Origin: Conchiformibius sp.
Lineage (GTDB): Bacteria; Pseudomonadota; Gammaproteobacteria; Burkholderiales; Neisseriaceae
Length of the DNA stretch: 64,000 bases
Direction of reading: 5' to 3'
Assembly: GCA_029984035.1 (NCBI GenBank)
Contig: JASBYJ010000001.1
Span: 248,001-312,000 of the forward strand
Below the pieces are notes generated by a model. That model made no database searches. It worked only from the letters and a program-made list of their open reading frames with translations, and was not told the DNA's origin. How positions within the stretch are numbered: the first letter of the stretch is position 1; each line of letters opens with the position of its first letter. Shown piece by piece: positions 25,384-34,016 of the stretch. The translations under genes were made by a program, and so were the position numbers.

Positions 25384-26580
25384 TTACAAACCTGACAAAC
25401 GTGCGGTGTCTTGGGCAATCATCAATTCCTCATTGGTGGGAATGACCACCGCAGTAACCGTACTGTCGGCGGTAGTGATGACGCCTGCATTGCCGAAGCG
25501 TGCGGCCAGGTTGGCTTCGTTATCGAGCTTCAGACCCAAGAAGGCGCAGTAATCCAACACTTTGGCGCGGATGGTATCGGAGTTTTCGCCGATACCGCCC
25601 GTGAAGACCAATGCGTCCAAACCTCCTGCTGCCACAGCCATAGAAGCAATGTATTTTGCCAGGCGGTAGGAGAACATTTCCAATGCCAAAACGGCACCTT
25701 CGTGGCCTTTTGCGGCTTCTTCCTCAATGGTACGGCAGTCGTTGGACAATTCGGAAATACCCAGCAAGCCGCTTTGTTTATTCAGAATATCGGTGATTTC
25801 CTGAACGGAAAGTTTCAGATTGTCGGCAAGGAAAGAGAACACGCTGGGGTCAACGTCGCCGCTACGCGTACCCATCACCAAGCCTTCCAAAGGCGTTAAA
25901 CCCATGCTGGTGTCTTGTGACTGGCCGTTTTTAATCGCCGCAACCGATGCGCCGTTGCCCAAATGGGCGATGACCATGCGCAGATTGTTTTTGTCTTTAC
26001 CTAAAAAGCGGGCGGTTTCATCGGCTACAAAGCGGTAGGAAGTGCCGTGAAAGCCGTAGCGGCGCAAGCCCAGTTCGCGGTAGTATTTGCGCGGAATCGC
26101 ATAAGTATAGGCGTGCGCGGGCATGGTTTGGTGGAATGCGGTGTCGAATACGGCTACATTGGGCAAACCTTTGAAAATGTTTTGCGCAGCGCGTATGCCC
26201 AAGAGGTTGGCAGGATTGTGCAAAGGTGCCAAAGGCGTGCATTTTTCAATCGCCGCCATAACTTCATCGTTAATCAAAACGGATTCGCTGAATGCTTCGC
26301 CTGCGCTTACCACGCGGTGTCCGATGGCGGCAATGCGTCCGTCCAGACCCATTTCTTTCAATTTTTCCAACAATGCGCCCACTGCGCCGGTATGGTTGGG
26401 TTGTGCGGACAAGTCCACTTTTTGTTTTTCACCGTTGACCTTAAAGGTGATGTAGGCGTCTGCCAAATTCAGTTTTTCAGCCAGGCAGTTTAGCAATATG
26501 TCGCCGCTGCTGTTGTCCAAAACGGCACCTTTTAAAGACGAGCTGCCGCAGTTCAAAACCAAAATCAGTTTGTTTGACAT
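25384..26580 (-). CDS. ackA: Acetate kinase
   Basis: 398 residues. It interconverts acetyl phosphate plus ADP with acetate plus ATP, giving ATP during overflow metabolism. The ATG at 26580 has AAGGA upstream, and the protein then begins MSNKLILVLNCGSSSLKGAV, the family signature (N-x-GSSS-K). A longer frame to 26907 reads back through tRNA-Glu and is not coding. The second signature is RRYGFHGTSYRFV (about 170), followed by GNGASV. pta is not adjacent. Confidence 0.97.
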   Translation of the reverse strand: MSNKLILVLNCGSSSLKGAVLDNSSGDILLNCLAEKLNLADAYITFKVNGEKQKVDLSAQPNHTGAVGALLEKLKEMGLDGRIAAIGHRVVSAGEAFSESVLINDEVMAAIEKCTPLAPLHNPANLLGIRAAQNIFKGLPNVAVFDTAFHQTMPAHAYTYAIPRKYYRELGLRRYGFHGTSYRFVADETARFLGKDKNNLRMVIAHLGNGASVAAIKNGQSQDTSMGLTPLEGLVMGTRSGDVDPSVFSFLADNLKLSVQEITDILNKQSGLLGISELSNDCRTIEEEAAKGHEGAVLALEMFSYRLAKYIASMAVAAGGLDALVFTGGIGENSDTIRAKVLDYCAFLGLKLDNEANLAARFGNAGVITTADSTVTAVVIPTNEELMIAQDTARLSGL

Positions 26581-26710
26581 GAGATATCCTTGGTAAATGA
26601 CAGGTTGGAAATCGGTAAGGCGGAATATCCGTAGCTGCCTGCGCTGTCGGGAGCTGAAACGGAGATTGGACGCAGGCGGGTAATGGTTGTACGGGTTTGT
26701 TTTCAACAAA

Positions 26711-26741
26711 CAAGCCCTACACCGTTGCGATGTAGGGCTTG
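26711..26741 (-). terminator. tRNA-Glu terminator
   Basis: CAAGCCCTACA (26711-26721) and TGTAGGGCTTG (26731-26741) make an 11-bp stem, 8 bp past the 3' end of the tRNA on the minus strand, followed by TTTGTTG. Confidence 0.75.
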
Positions 26742-26748
26742 GGAAAAC

Positions 26749-26824
26749 TGGCACGCCCACGGGGATTCGAACCCCGGTTGCCGCCGTGAAAGGGCAGTGT
26801 CCTAGGCCTCTAGACGATGGGCGC
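26749..26824 (-). tRNA. tRNA-Glu (anticodon TTC)
   Basis: 76 nt including encoded CCA. Acceptor GCGCCCA/TGGGCGT, D arm TCTAGAGGCCTAGGA, anticodon arm GCCCTTTCACGGC giving TTC, T arm GGGGTTCGAATCCCC. Very close to E. coli tRNA-Glu. Confidence 0.96.
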
Positions 26825-27314
26825 GTAAGGCGCGTGATTATACGGATACGGGGATGCTTGTCAAGCGATTTGATGTTTGGATAGGGGATTTGTGCGATAA
26901 GCTTCATTTGAAGCGGGATGATGCGGATAAGTAGGTTTGAAATGGTTCCAAGATGCTGTTTTCATTGGTTGGGTATTCTAATCGTGGGCTATGTGTTTGT
27001 GTATCTGTTCAATTGATTTTGAAGATTGGCAGGCAGTGATTTCAATAGCTAGGAAATTTTTCAGGCAGTATCTTTGTTTATGCGGTTTCAGGCAGCCTGA
27101 AAGTATGATTTACTGAAGAGGAAGGCAACGTACGCAATACGTTTGCCAAGGCTGTCATGATGTGCCAACAGGCTGCCTGAATATTTCAGGCAGCCTGTTG
27201 GGTGTGATGCGGACGATGTTCGTCAGTGTATGTGCTCAGCTAATTCGCTATAAAAATGAATTTTATTCGGAAACTGTGCAGGCTGCCTGAAAGAAACATT
27301 TATTCCGTCATCTG
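26825..27314. other. Geneless stretch between tRNA-Glu and iscX
   Basis: 490 bp. No credible coding region. It carries a palindromic DUS near 27088, an inverted DUS pair at about 27170-27202 (ACAGGCTGCCTGAA / TTTCAGGCAGCCTGT), which may terminate iscX, and a further single DUS near 27280. The tRNA promoter must lie in its left part, but I see no clear boxes. Confidence 0.6.
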
Positions 27315-27512
27315 TTATTCCGTTTCGCCAATCCATGCCTGTTGAATGGCTTCCAGAATTTTTTCGCCGCTTCTGTTGGGGTCGTCATCAAAGTCGGGCA
27401 AAGCCAATACCAGTTCGCGTAAGCGGGTGAAGCGGATAGTTTTGGGGTCTATGCTCTCGCCGTGTATGTCGTACAGCTCTTCGGCGATGCGTTGTGTGTC
27501 GGTCCATTTCAT
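27315..27512 (-). CDS. iscX: Fe-S assembly protein IscX
   Basis: 65 residues, acidic, beginning MKWTDTQRIAEELYDIHG and carrying LPDFDDDPNRSGEKILEAIQQAWI. This is the IscX/YfhJ family, which binds IscS and modulates iron-sulfur cluster assembly. Usually found at the end of the isc operon; here it stands alone and divergent from metZ. Confidence 0.95.
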   Translation of the reverse strand: MKWTDTQRIAEELYDIHGESIDPKTIRFTRLRELVLALPDFDDDPNRSGEKILEAIQQAWIGETE

Positions 27513-27631
27513 ATTTTTGTCCTGTGGCAGAGAAAAGTGAAAACATTATTTCCGGCGGCATTCTGCGCCTTTTCAGGCAGCTTTTCAATGCCTATAATGC
27601 ACGTTTTGTGCCAATTGGTATAGTAAAGAAT

Positions 27632-28810
27632 ATGTCGGAAAACAAAACGCTCCACCCGCAAACTTTAGCCATTCGCGGCGGTAAAACCCAAACTGCTTAT
27701 AACGAGCACCATCAGGCTTTGTTTTTAACCAGCAGCTTTATGTTCGACAGTGCAGAAGACGGTGCGGCATTGTTTGCCAAAACCAAGCCGGGCTTTACTT
27801 ATTCGCGTACCGCCAATCCTACCGTGTCGGCGTTTCAGGAGAGAATGGCGGCAATGGAAGGTGCGCAGGCAGGGATTGCAACGGCAACCGGTATGGCGGC
27901 TATTCAGGCAGCCCTGATGACTTTTTTAAGCGCGGGCGACCATTTAATCAGCAGCCGCAGCCTGTTTGGCACGACCGCCGGTTTTTTAAGCGGCCATTTG
28001 CGCCGCTTCGGTATCGAGATTACTTTTGTGGCGCAAACCGATATTCAGGCTTGGCGGGATGCGGTGCGCCCGAATACTAAAATGCTGTTTTTGGAAACGC
28101 CTTCCAATCCTTTGGGTGAAGTGGCCGATGTGCGCGCTTTGGCCAATTTGGCTCATGAGCATGGGGCGTTATTGGTTGTGGATAACTGCTTTTGCTCTTC
28201 TGCCGTGCAGCAGCCTTTGCGCTTGGGTGCGGACTTGTCCGTGCAGTCGGCCACCAAAGCGGTAGACGGGCAAGGCAGGGTTTTGGGCGGTATGGTTTGC
28301 GGCAGAGCCGATTTGGTGGAACAGATTGGGCTGTATGTGAACGCCTGCGGTCTGAGTCTTGCACCGTTTAACGCTTGGATTTTGCTTTCCGGTGTCGAAA
28401 CCGTGCATTTGCGCACTCAAGAACAGTCTGCCGCTGCCTTGCAAATTGCCGATTGGTTGAAAAATCAAGACAAAGTGTTGAAGGTTTACTATGCGGGGCT
28501 GCCTGAACATCCGCAGGCGCACTTGGTGGCGCAACAGCAAAGTTGCGGCGGCATGGTGCTGGCGTTTGAGGTGGAAGGAGGTTTGGAAGCGGCATGGCGC
28601 GTGATTGACCGTGTGCGGATTTTTTCCAAAACCGCCAATTTCGGCGATGTGCGCTCCACCATCACCCATCCTTGGACGACTACCCACGGCAGAATGTCGG
28701 CGCAGGACAAACAGGAGGCGGGCATTCGGGAGGGTTTGATCCGTTTGTCGGTGGGTTTGGAGCATGTCGGCGATTTGATTGATGATTTGCATTATGCGCT
28801 GGCCGACTGA
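27632..28810 (+). CDS. metZ: O-succinylhomoserine sulfhydrylase
   Basis: 392 residues, a PLP enzyme of the Cys/Met metabolism family that makes homocysteine from O-succinylhomoserine and sulfide. The PLP Lys lies in VQSATKAVDGQGRV (about 210). FLTSSFMFDSAEDGAALF and the FTYSRTANPTVSAF motif near the N-terminus match MetZ more closely than MetB. I chose the ATG at 27632 by family fit; upstream codons lack similarity. RBS is weak. Contains several in-frame DUS (GLPEHP, IQAALM). Confidence 0.93.
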   Translation: MSENKTLHPQTLAIRGGKTQTAYNEHHQALFLTSSFMFDSAEDGAALFAKTKPGFTYSRTANPTVSAFQERMAAMEGAQAGIATATGMAAIQAALMTFLSAGDHLISSRSLFGTTAGFLSGHLRRFGIEITFVAQTDIQAWRDAVRPNTKMLFLETPSNPLGEVADVRALANLAHEHGALLVVDNCFCSSAVQQPLRLGADLSVQSATKAVDGQGRVLGGMVCGRADLVEQIGLYVNACGLSLAPFNAWILLSGVETVHLRTQEQSAAALQIADWLKNQDKVLKVYYAGLPEHPQAHLVAQQQSCGGMVLAFEVEGGLEAAWRVIDRVRIFSKTANFGDVRSTITHPWTTTHGRMSAQDKQEAGIREGLIRLSVGLEHVGDLIDDLHYALAD

Positions 28811-28847
28811 GTAGGACAAAAATTGATTTTTTAACAGGAAGTATCGA

Positions 28848-29048
28848 ATGACTGAAGAAGTGTTTGCAACTTGGGCGTTACGTATCTGTTTGACAGGTCT
28901 GATTTTATTTATGGGCTTTATTGTGTGGCAGCTCGGACATGAAGCTAAAATAGGAAAATTCGGCATGTTTATTCTGTTTTTGGTTTTGGGCTTGGGCGTG
29001 CTCGGTTTTATTATTAAAAACATATTGGTATATTTCATGTCGGCTTAA
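28848..29048 (+). CDS. DUF2788 small membrane protein
   Basis: 66 residues with two membrane helices (12-30 and 42-62), joined by a loop WQLGHEAKIGKFG. Matches the DUF2788 family conserved in beta-proteobacteria; function unknown. AGGAAG precedes the ATG. It follows metZ by 37 bp and could share its transcript. Confidence 0.85.
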   Translation: MTEEVFATWALRICLTGLILFMGFIVWQLGHEAKIGKFGMFILFLVLGLGVLGFIIKNILVYFMSA

Positions 29049-29117
29049 CGGGCGATTAAAGCTGCACGGTTTGCGCTTTTACTATATGATGCGCTTTTTT
29101 GTCCGCACCGTATTTCC

Positions 29118-29660
29118 ATGAAGATTCTGAGCGATTTTATTGCCATTTTGCTGTTTTTCGGTACGTACACGGTTACTAAAGACATTATTTTGGCTACTGT
29201 GGTTGCCGTAGCGGCGGGGCTGCTTCAGGCAGCCTATACCTTTGTACGCTTTAAAAAACTCAATGCGATGCAATGGTTGTCGCTGGTGTTGATTGTCGTG
29301 TTCGGCGGTTTGACGATTGTGTTGAAAGACCGCACGTTTTTTATGCTGAAAACAACGATTTTGACATGGATGATGGCGGCTGTGATGTGGGTGCTCCAGC
29401 TGAGGGGGCAAAACGGTTTGCAGTTGCTGTTGGGCAAGGAAATCGATTTGCCCAAGCCGGTATGGAATAAAGTGGCTTATGCATGGATAGCGTTTTTTGT
29501 GTTGCTGGGTTTGCTGAACTTGGGTATTGCCTATCCGTTTACGGAAGAGCGCGAAGCGGTTTGGGTGAATTTCAAAATGTATGCTTATCTGCCGATTGTG
29601 TTGGTGTTTTCGCTGGCGCAAGGTGTTTATATGGTTCGACATCTGCCTAAGGAGAAATGA
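29118..29660 (+). CDS. yciB: Septation protein A / YciB family inner-membrane protein
   Basis: 180 residues, five membrane helices. It begins MKILSDFIAILLFFGTYTVTKDI, as in YciB/IspZ. YciB interacts with the division and envelope machinery in E. coli; the exact role is debated. First gene of a tight cluster: the YciI-like gene begins near its stop and bolA overlaps that in turn. Confidence 0.93.
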   Translation: MKILSDFIAILLFFGTYTVTKDIILATVVAVAAGLLQAAYTFVRFKKLNAMQWLSLVLIVVFGGLTIVLKDRTFFMLKTTILTWMMAAVMWVLQLRGQNGLQLLLGKEIDLPKPVWNKVAYAWIAFFVLLGLLNLGIAYPFTEEREAVWVNFKMYAYLPIVLVFSLAQGVYMVRHLPKEK

Positions 29661-29662
29661 TG

Positions 29663-29953
29663 ATGTTGTTTATGTTGATGGCTACCGATAACGAAGGCGT
29701 ATCCGAAGAACGCGCTCAGGCGCGGCCTGCACATTTGGCCCGTTTGAACGAATTGCAGCAGCAAGGCAGGCTGTTGCTTGCCGGCCCTAATCCGCTGCCT
29801 GAAAATCCCGATGTGATGTCGGGCAGCCTGATTGTTGCGGAGTTTGACAGTTTGGACGCTGCGGAAGCTTGGGCAAGCGAAGACCCTTATGTCGAAGCAG
29901 GCGTTTATGCCGAAGTTTTGATACGCCCGTTTAAAAAGGTGTTTCCACAATGA
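29663..29953 (+). CDS. YciI family protein
   Basis: 96 residues of the ferredoxin-like YciI/YCII fold. Catalytic-type residues His (ARPAHLARL) and Asp (SLDAAEAWASEDPY) are present. The biological role of the family is not settled. Three ATGs in a row (29657, 29660, 29663) follow AAGGAG at 29649-29654; the third has the best spacing (8 nt). Its stop overlaps the bolA start (ATGA), so the two are translationally coupled. Confidence 0.88.
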   Translation: MLFMLMATDNEGVSEERAQARPAHLARLNELQQQGRLLLAGPNPLPENPDVMSGSLIVAEFDSLDAAEAWASEDPYVEAGVYAEVLIRPFKKVFPQ

Positions 29954-30222
29954 GCGGTATGTATGACACTATGGCGCAATTGCTTGCGCCTTTGCATGCC
30001 GATGTATTTGAGTTGGAAGACGAAAGTTATTTGCATGCGGGGCATGCGGGTAATAGCGGCGGCGGTCATTATGCCGTGCTGTTGGTGAGTTCGGCATTTG
30101 ACGGTGTCGGCAGGGTGGAACGGCAGCGTACGGTGCAAAAATTGTTGGCTCCGCTGTTTTCAGGCAGGCAAATCCATGCCTTGAGCATTACAGCCAGAAC
30201 GCCTCAAGAATATTTTCAATAA
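29950..30222 (+). CDS. BolA family protein
   Basis: 90 residues with the class II KH-like BolA fold. The conserved His and the loop in ESYLHAGHAGNSGGGHYAVLL and the V-RQRTVQKLL helix are typical. BolA proteins pair with monothiol glutaredoxins in Fe-S handling or act as regulators. The ATG at 29950 overlaps the preceding stop, with AAGGTG upstream. Confidence 0.93.
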   Translation: MSGMYDTMAQLLAPLHADVFELEDESYLHAGHAGNSGGGHYAVLLVSSAFDGVGRVERQRTVQKLLAPLFSGRQIHALSITARTPQEYFQ

Positions 30223-30252
30223 ATTTTTTTTACACTTCAAGAAGGAATGATG

Positions 30253-31128
30253 ATGAAAAAAACCGCTATTTTGGCAACCGTGTCCGCTGCTTTGTTTTCA
30301 GGCAGCCTGATGGCGCAAACTGTAGTAACCGTTAACGGTGCTAAGATTGACAGCAGCGAATTAGACCGCCGTGTGGCAATGGTTTATCAAAGCAGCAAAG
30401 GTCAGGTGGGTGACAGTCCCGAATTGCGTCAGGCTTTGTTGGGCGAAGCGGTTGAGGAGCTGGTGGTAAGCCAGGAAGCACGCCGTTTGGGATTGGATAA
30501 AAGCAGCGGCTATAAAACCGCACATAGCGATGCATTGAAACAAGTCAAGCAGCAAGGCGATGACAAACGCCCTGATTTCAAAGAGCAGTGGGCGATTTTT
30601 GAAAATGGCCTGCTGGCGCGTTTTTATGCGGAAGATGTATTGCAAAAAAATCCCGTAACCGAAGAACAGGTGCAACAACGCTATGAATTGGTGAAAAAAC
30701 AAAAAGACGGCGTTGAAGAAATCCAATTGGGCGAAATCGTTACCGATAGTGCCAAACAAGCGCAAGCGGCGATACGCGATTTGGGTGCTAAGAAAAAATT
30801 TGCCGATGTGGCAAAAAAATACGGTATCCAGCCTGTTGTCAAAGCAGGACAGGTGCCTATGTTGGAATTTGTGGCCATGCCGCAGTTGGAACAGATGAAT
30901 TCCAAAGTATTCCAAGCGGTTCAGAACCTTAAAAAAGGACAATTCACGAAAACGCCGCTGACGGACGGTAAAGTGTATGTCGTGTTTTATGTGAATGAAA
31001 AACGTGCCATTGAGGTGCCTGCATTCGAGGCTGTCCGCAAACAGGTGCAGCAGCAGCTGGAAATCGAACGTGTTCAACAGGCTGTAGGAGGTTTGTTGGA
31101 AAAAGCCGAAATTGTCGAGGCGAAATAA
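30253..31128 (+). CDS. Periplasmic PpiC/SurA-type peptidylprolyl isomerase
   Basis: 291 residues: a signal peptide ending in SLMAQ, a SurA-like N-terminal chaperone helix region, a parvulin-like domain (VEEIQLGEIVTDSAKQAQAAI... about 155-250) and a C-terminal helix. Predicted to help fold outer-membrane proteins. In Neisseria the protein at this position of the yciB-yciI-bolA cluster is a known PPIase family member. Three tandem ATGs occur; the third (30253) has 6-nt spacing from AAGGA. Followed by a DUS terminator with a TTCG loop. Confidence 0.9.
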   Translation: MKKTAILATVSAALFSGSLMAQTVVTVNGAKIDSSELDRRVAMVYQSSKGQVGDSPELRQALLGEAVEELVVSQEARRLGLDKSSGYKTAHSDALKQVKQQGDDKRPDFKEQWAIFENGLLARFYAEDVLQKNPVTEEQVQQRYELVKKQKDGVEEIQLGEIVTDSAKQAQAAIRDLGAKKKFADVAKKYGIQPVVKAGQVPMLEFVAMPQLEQMNSKVFQAVQNLKKGQFTKTPLTDGKVYVVFYVNEKRAIEVPAFEAVRKQVQQQLEIERVQQAVGGLLEKAEIVEAK

Positions 31129-31136
31129 TCGGTTTC

Positions 31137-31159
31137 AGGCAGCCTTCGGGCTGCCTTTT
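31137..31159 (+). terminator. Terminator with TTCG tetraloop after the PPIase gene
   Basis: AGGCAGCC (31137-31144), loop TTCG, GGCTGCCT (31149-31156), then TTTG. UUCG is a very stable tetraloop. DUS core in the stem. Confidence 0.85.
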
Positions 31160-31175
31160 GCTACATATGATTCTT

Positions 31176-31201
31176 ATACCACAGCATCAATGCTGTGGTA
31201 T
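31176..31201. repeat. 26-bp palindrome upstream of mscS-like gene
   Basis: ATACCACAGCAT (31176-31187), CA, ATGCTGTGGTAT (31190-31201). No T run, so operator-like rather than a terminator. About 155 bp before the channel gene. Confidence 0.7.
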
Positions 31202-31356
31202 GCCGATGATATTGCATGCTCCGTCAGGGATATGTTTTATCGTTTGATGTATTTGTCGGAGTTTGAAGGTAGTGCCAATCGGATAATAGCAAAGGTATCC
31301 GGCAGGGCTTCTGATTTTTTGAAGCTGTTTCAGGCAGCTTTTTGAATGTTGGTAAT

Positions 31357-32673
31357 ATGATGTTGGTTGAAACTGTAACCCGTTTTTTTAGCAGTCTTTT
31401 TGTTCCGCAAGAATTTATAGCGCGTTTATTGTCGCACAGTTTTCACCAGCCTGAAGGCTGGGTGGAGCTGTTTATTGCACTTGCATGTATGGTTGCGGCT
31501 TTCGTGGCCTCCCGTATGGCAAGGAGCAGTCTGATGATGGCCAGGCTGCGCCCTATGTGGTGGCAGCATATTGTCCGCCGTTTGTCTTGGCCCGTGTTGA
31601 CGGTGGCGGCGGGTATTGCGGCATCGGCCGTTTGGGAGACTTTCGGATATTCTGCCGTATGGTTGCGCTTTTTACTGTTGGCTGCGTATTGGATGGTGAT
31701 TATCCGTACCGTGGTGGCGGTATTGCATGCCGCATTGCCCAAGCACCATTGGAGTGCAACATTGGAAAATGTCTCCGCCAGCGTTTTATGGCTTTGGTTC
31801 GTGTTGTGGATATCGGGACTGGAAAACAGGTTAACCGAATGGATGAAGTCGCTGGAAATTCCTTTCGGTTCCAATCCCATCAGTCTGTATACGGCTTTGA
31901 CGGGTTTGCTGTCGGTAGGTGTGCTGCTGGTATTGATGTTGTGGATTAGCAAGTGGATTAGCGCGAAACTGATGGCAGCCGACAGCTTGGATATGAGTTT
32001 GCGTATTGTATTATCGAAGGTGATACGCACGCTTTTGATTGTTTTGTCGGTATTGATTGCCTTGCCTTTGGTGGGAATTAATTTGAGTGTCCTGTCGGTA
32101 TTCGGCGGCGCTTTGGGGGTCGGTATCGGTTTCGGTTTGCAGAAAATCGCTAGCAACTATATTTCAGGTTTCATCATTTTGGCAGACCGTTCCATTCGTT
32201 TGGGCGACAGGCTGACGGTGAACGAGTTTACCGGCAATGTCGTGAAAATGACCCCGCGTTTTGTAGTGTTGCGCAGTCCGGGCGGACAAGACGCGCTGAT
32301 TCCGAACGAAACGTTTGTTACCGATATGGTGGTAAACGATTCCTATACTTCCCGTGCCCTGTATCAATTTTTGGATGTACAGGTAGCGTATAAAACCGAT
32401 TTGGAGCAGGCAATGCAGATTATGTTGCAGGCAGCCTCTGCGCAAGAGAGAGTGAGTCAGGAGCAGCCTCCTTCCGCCTTGTTGGTCGGTTTTGGCGACA
32501 ATGGGGTGAATTTGCGTATCGGTTTCTGGGTGAAAGATCCGGAAAACGGCTTCGGTTCTTTGTTTTCCGCGATTTTGATGAATATTTGGCAGGAATTTAA
32601 CGCGGCAGGTATTGAGTTTCCATTCCCGCAACGGGAGGTGCGCATACTTGGAGAGCAGGGCGATGAAAGCTGA
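31357..32673 (+). CDS. Mechanosensitive ion channel, MscS family
   Basis: 438 residues. Five or so membrane helices precede the MscS core: the pore helix GGALGVGIGFGLQKIASNYISGFIIL (about 255-280) with its Gly/Ala pattern, then the beta domain starting DRSIRLGDRLTVNEFTGNV. Releases solutes on hypo-osmotic shock. Start at 31357 (MMLVETV) is a guess between nearby codons; a TTG at 31342 is also open. nudB overlaps its 3' end by 11 bp. Confidence 0.9.
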   Translation: MMLVETVTRFFSSLFVPQEFIARLLSHSFHQPEGWVELFIALACMVAAFVASRMARSSLMMARLRPMWWQHIVRRLSWPVLTVAAGIAASAVWETFGYSAVWLRFLLLAAYWMVIIRTVVAVLHAALPKHHWSATLENVSASVLWLWFVLWISGLENRLTEWMKSLEIPFGSNPISLYTALTGLLSVGVLLVLMLWISKWISAKLMAADSLDMSLRIVLSKVIRTLLIVLSVLIALPLVGINLSVLSVFGGALGVGIGFGLQKIASNYISGFIILADRSIRLGDRLTVNEFTGNVVKMTPRFVVLRSPGGQDALIPNETFVTDMVVNDSYTSRALYQFLDVQVAYKTDLEQAMQIMLQAASAQERVSQEQPPSALLVGFGDNGVNLRIGFWVKDPENGFGSLFSAILMNIWQEFNAAGIEFPFPQREVRILGEQGDES

Positions 32674-33112
32674 AAAACCGCTGAAGCGGCCGGTTTCCGT
32701 ATTGGTGTTGCTGCACGATGACGACAGGCGTGTTTTATTGTTGGAAAGAGCGGATAGGGCAGGTTTTTGGCAATCTGTAACCGGCAGTGTGGAAGATAAT
32801 GAAACGCTGCCTGAAACCGCTTTGCGCGAAGTCTGGGAAGAAACCGGCATCAGGCTGCCTGAAACGGCGTTGCGCAACTGGCACTACAACACGGAATACG
32901 AAATCTATCCCCATTGGCGGCACCGCTATCCACAAGGTGTTACCCGTAATACCGAACATTGGTTTTCCGCGTGTATTTCAGGCGGTGTTCAAGTGCAATT
33001 GAGCGAGCACACGGCTTGGCGGTGGTTTGATGCCGCTACTGCCGCGCAAACTGTGTTTTCTCCTTCCAATAAGGCAATGATTTTGAAATGGGTCGCAGAG
33101 TTCGATGCATGA
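32663..33112 (+). CDS. nudB: Dihydroneopterin triphosphate diphosphatase (Nudix)
   Basis: 149 residues. Nudix box G-x5-E-x7-REVWEETGI is present (GSVEDNETLPETALREVWEETG, about 42-64; E residues bind Mg). KRPVSVLVLLHDDDRRVLLLER at the start and YPQGVTRNTEHWFSA match NudB, which dephosphorylates dihydroneopterin triphosphate in folate synthesis. ATG at 32663 lies inside the end of the mscS-like gene, with GGAG 9 nt upstream. Function by family similarity. Confidence 0.9.
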   Translation: MKAEKPLKRPVSVLVLLHDDDRRVLLLERADRAGFWQSVTGSVEDNETLPETALREVWEETGIRLPETALRNWHYNTEYEIYPHWRHRYPQGVTRNTEHWFSACISGGVQVQLSEHTAWRWFDAATAAQTVFSPSNKAMILKWVAEFDA

Positions 33113-33477
33113 AGCGGATTCGGGTGGTTGCAGAAGATATTGTTTTTGTGCAGCTTGGGATATACAGCGAATAAAACTTGGTCGTGTTCTGAAATAGTCC
33201 GGTTGGTTTCAGGCTGCCTGAAAGGAAATAGACCGTCATTCCAATATCGGTAATACGGCATACAAGTTTTCAGGCTGCCTGAAAGACTTGCTTAAATCCC
33301 TTTGGGAATAGGCAAATAGCGTAAAACCTTTGTTGGGAAGGATTATGTCTTCGTCTACCTTCGGTATGGGCAGGCAATCATTCTCAGGAGGCGCAGCTTT
33401 CAGCTATCGGATTGTCTAAATATGAAAGTATCTGACAAGTTCTACCCACCAAACGGACGAACAGATTAGGAATGATT
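33113..33477. other. Intergenic region with two palindromic DUS
   Basis: Two complete palindromic uptake sequences (33208-33222 and 33269-33283) followed by a short possible open frame at 33345. Nothing else recognised. Confidence 0.6.
33345..33419 (+). CDS. Possible 24-residue peptide
   Basis: ATG at 33345, 5 nt after GGGAAGG, encodes MSSSTFGMGRQSFSGGAAFS then YRIV and a stop. Gly/Ser-rich. The good ribosome site is the only support. It could be a leader peptide for the gene at 33478 or chance. Confidence 0.25.
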   Translation: MSSSTFGMGRQSFSGGAAFSYRIV

Positions 33478-33810
33478 ATGTCCAGATTGAATAGACAATT
33501 TAACCGGATGCCCCAATTTATTATCGGGGCGGATGCGGAAAGCGGCCGTCGTATTGCCATGCATAACCGCTTCCCGCGATTTTTCGCATGGGTTGAGCTG
33601 TGTCAGGAGACGCCGGAAGCAGAATCTCATGCCATTACCAAAACCGGCAAAGATGTGTATGAGTACCGCAATCCTGTTTTAGGAGTGGTATTAAAAGAAA
33701 TGATATTATTTGACGGCTACACTGAAGACAACCCGCTGCCAATGCCATTATTGGCGGCGGCGACAGAATGCGCGGAATTGATAAATCGAACGGAAAACAA
33801 GAGAGGTTAA
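33478..33810 (+). CDS. Hypothetical protein (accessory patch)
   Basis: 110 residues, beginning MSRLNRQFNRMPQFIIGADA. No signal peptide or membrane helix. Mixed alpha/beta composition; I do not recognise a family. The ATG at 33478 is 6 nt after AGGA (33468-33471); an ATG at 33472 touches it. The stop overlaps the next start (TAATG), so the two genes are coupled. Together with the small basic partner, this looks like an accessory or prophage-type pair, which is inference. Confidence 0.7.
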   Translation: MSRLNRQFNRMPQFIIGADAESGRRIAMHNRFPRFFAWVELCQETPEAESHAITKTGKDVYEYRNPVLGVVLKEMILFDGYTEDNPLPMPLLAAATECAELINRTENKRG

Positions 33811-34016
33811 TGATGACGACAGCAGACAAAAACAAAGACAAACGCACCCGCACGGCGGCGCAATCCCGAGCGGATAAGCGTTATTATGCGAAACAGGTTC
33901 GTAAAATCGTTGATTTTAAGGAATACGAACAAGATTTGATAGAATTTGTGAAGGCCTTGCCGAATTTTACCCAATACGTTAAAGACAAAATACGTAATGA
34001 CTTGAAGAATAAATGA
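33810..34016 (+). CDS. Small basic protein, ribbon-helix-helix-like
   Basis: 68 residues. A Lys/Arg-rich N-terminus (KDKRTRTAAQSRADKRYY) is followed by KIVDFKEYEQDLIEFVKALP and a final helix FTQYVKDKIRNDL. The strand-helix-helix order and spacing resemble small RHH DNA-binding proteins from phages and plasmids. GAGAGG precedes the ATG, which shares its A with the upstream stop. Family assignment is tentative. Confidence 0.65.
   Translation: MMTTADKNKDKRTRTAAQSRADKRYYAKQVRKIVDFKEYEQDLIEFVKALPNFTQYVKDKIRNDLKNK

Noticed and set aside
28169..29038. 289-codon minus-strand frame across metZ and the DUF2788 gene
   Set aside because: Shadow of two recognised genes; its sequence has no domain.
31112..31345. 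77-codon frame between the PPIase and MscS-type genes
   Set aside because: It runs through the PPIase stop, the terminator and the palindrome.
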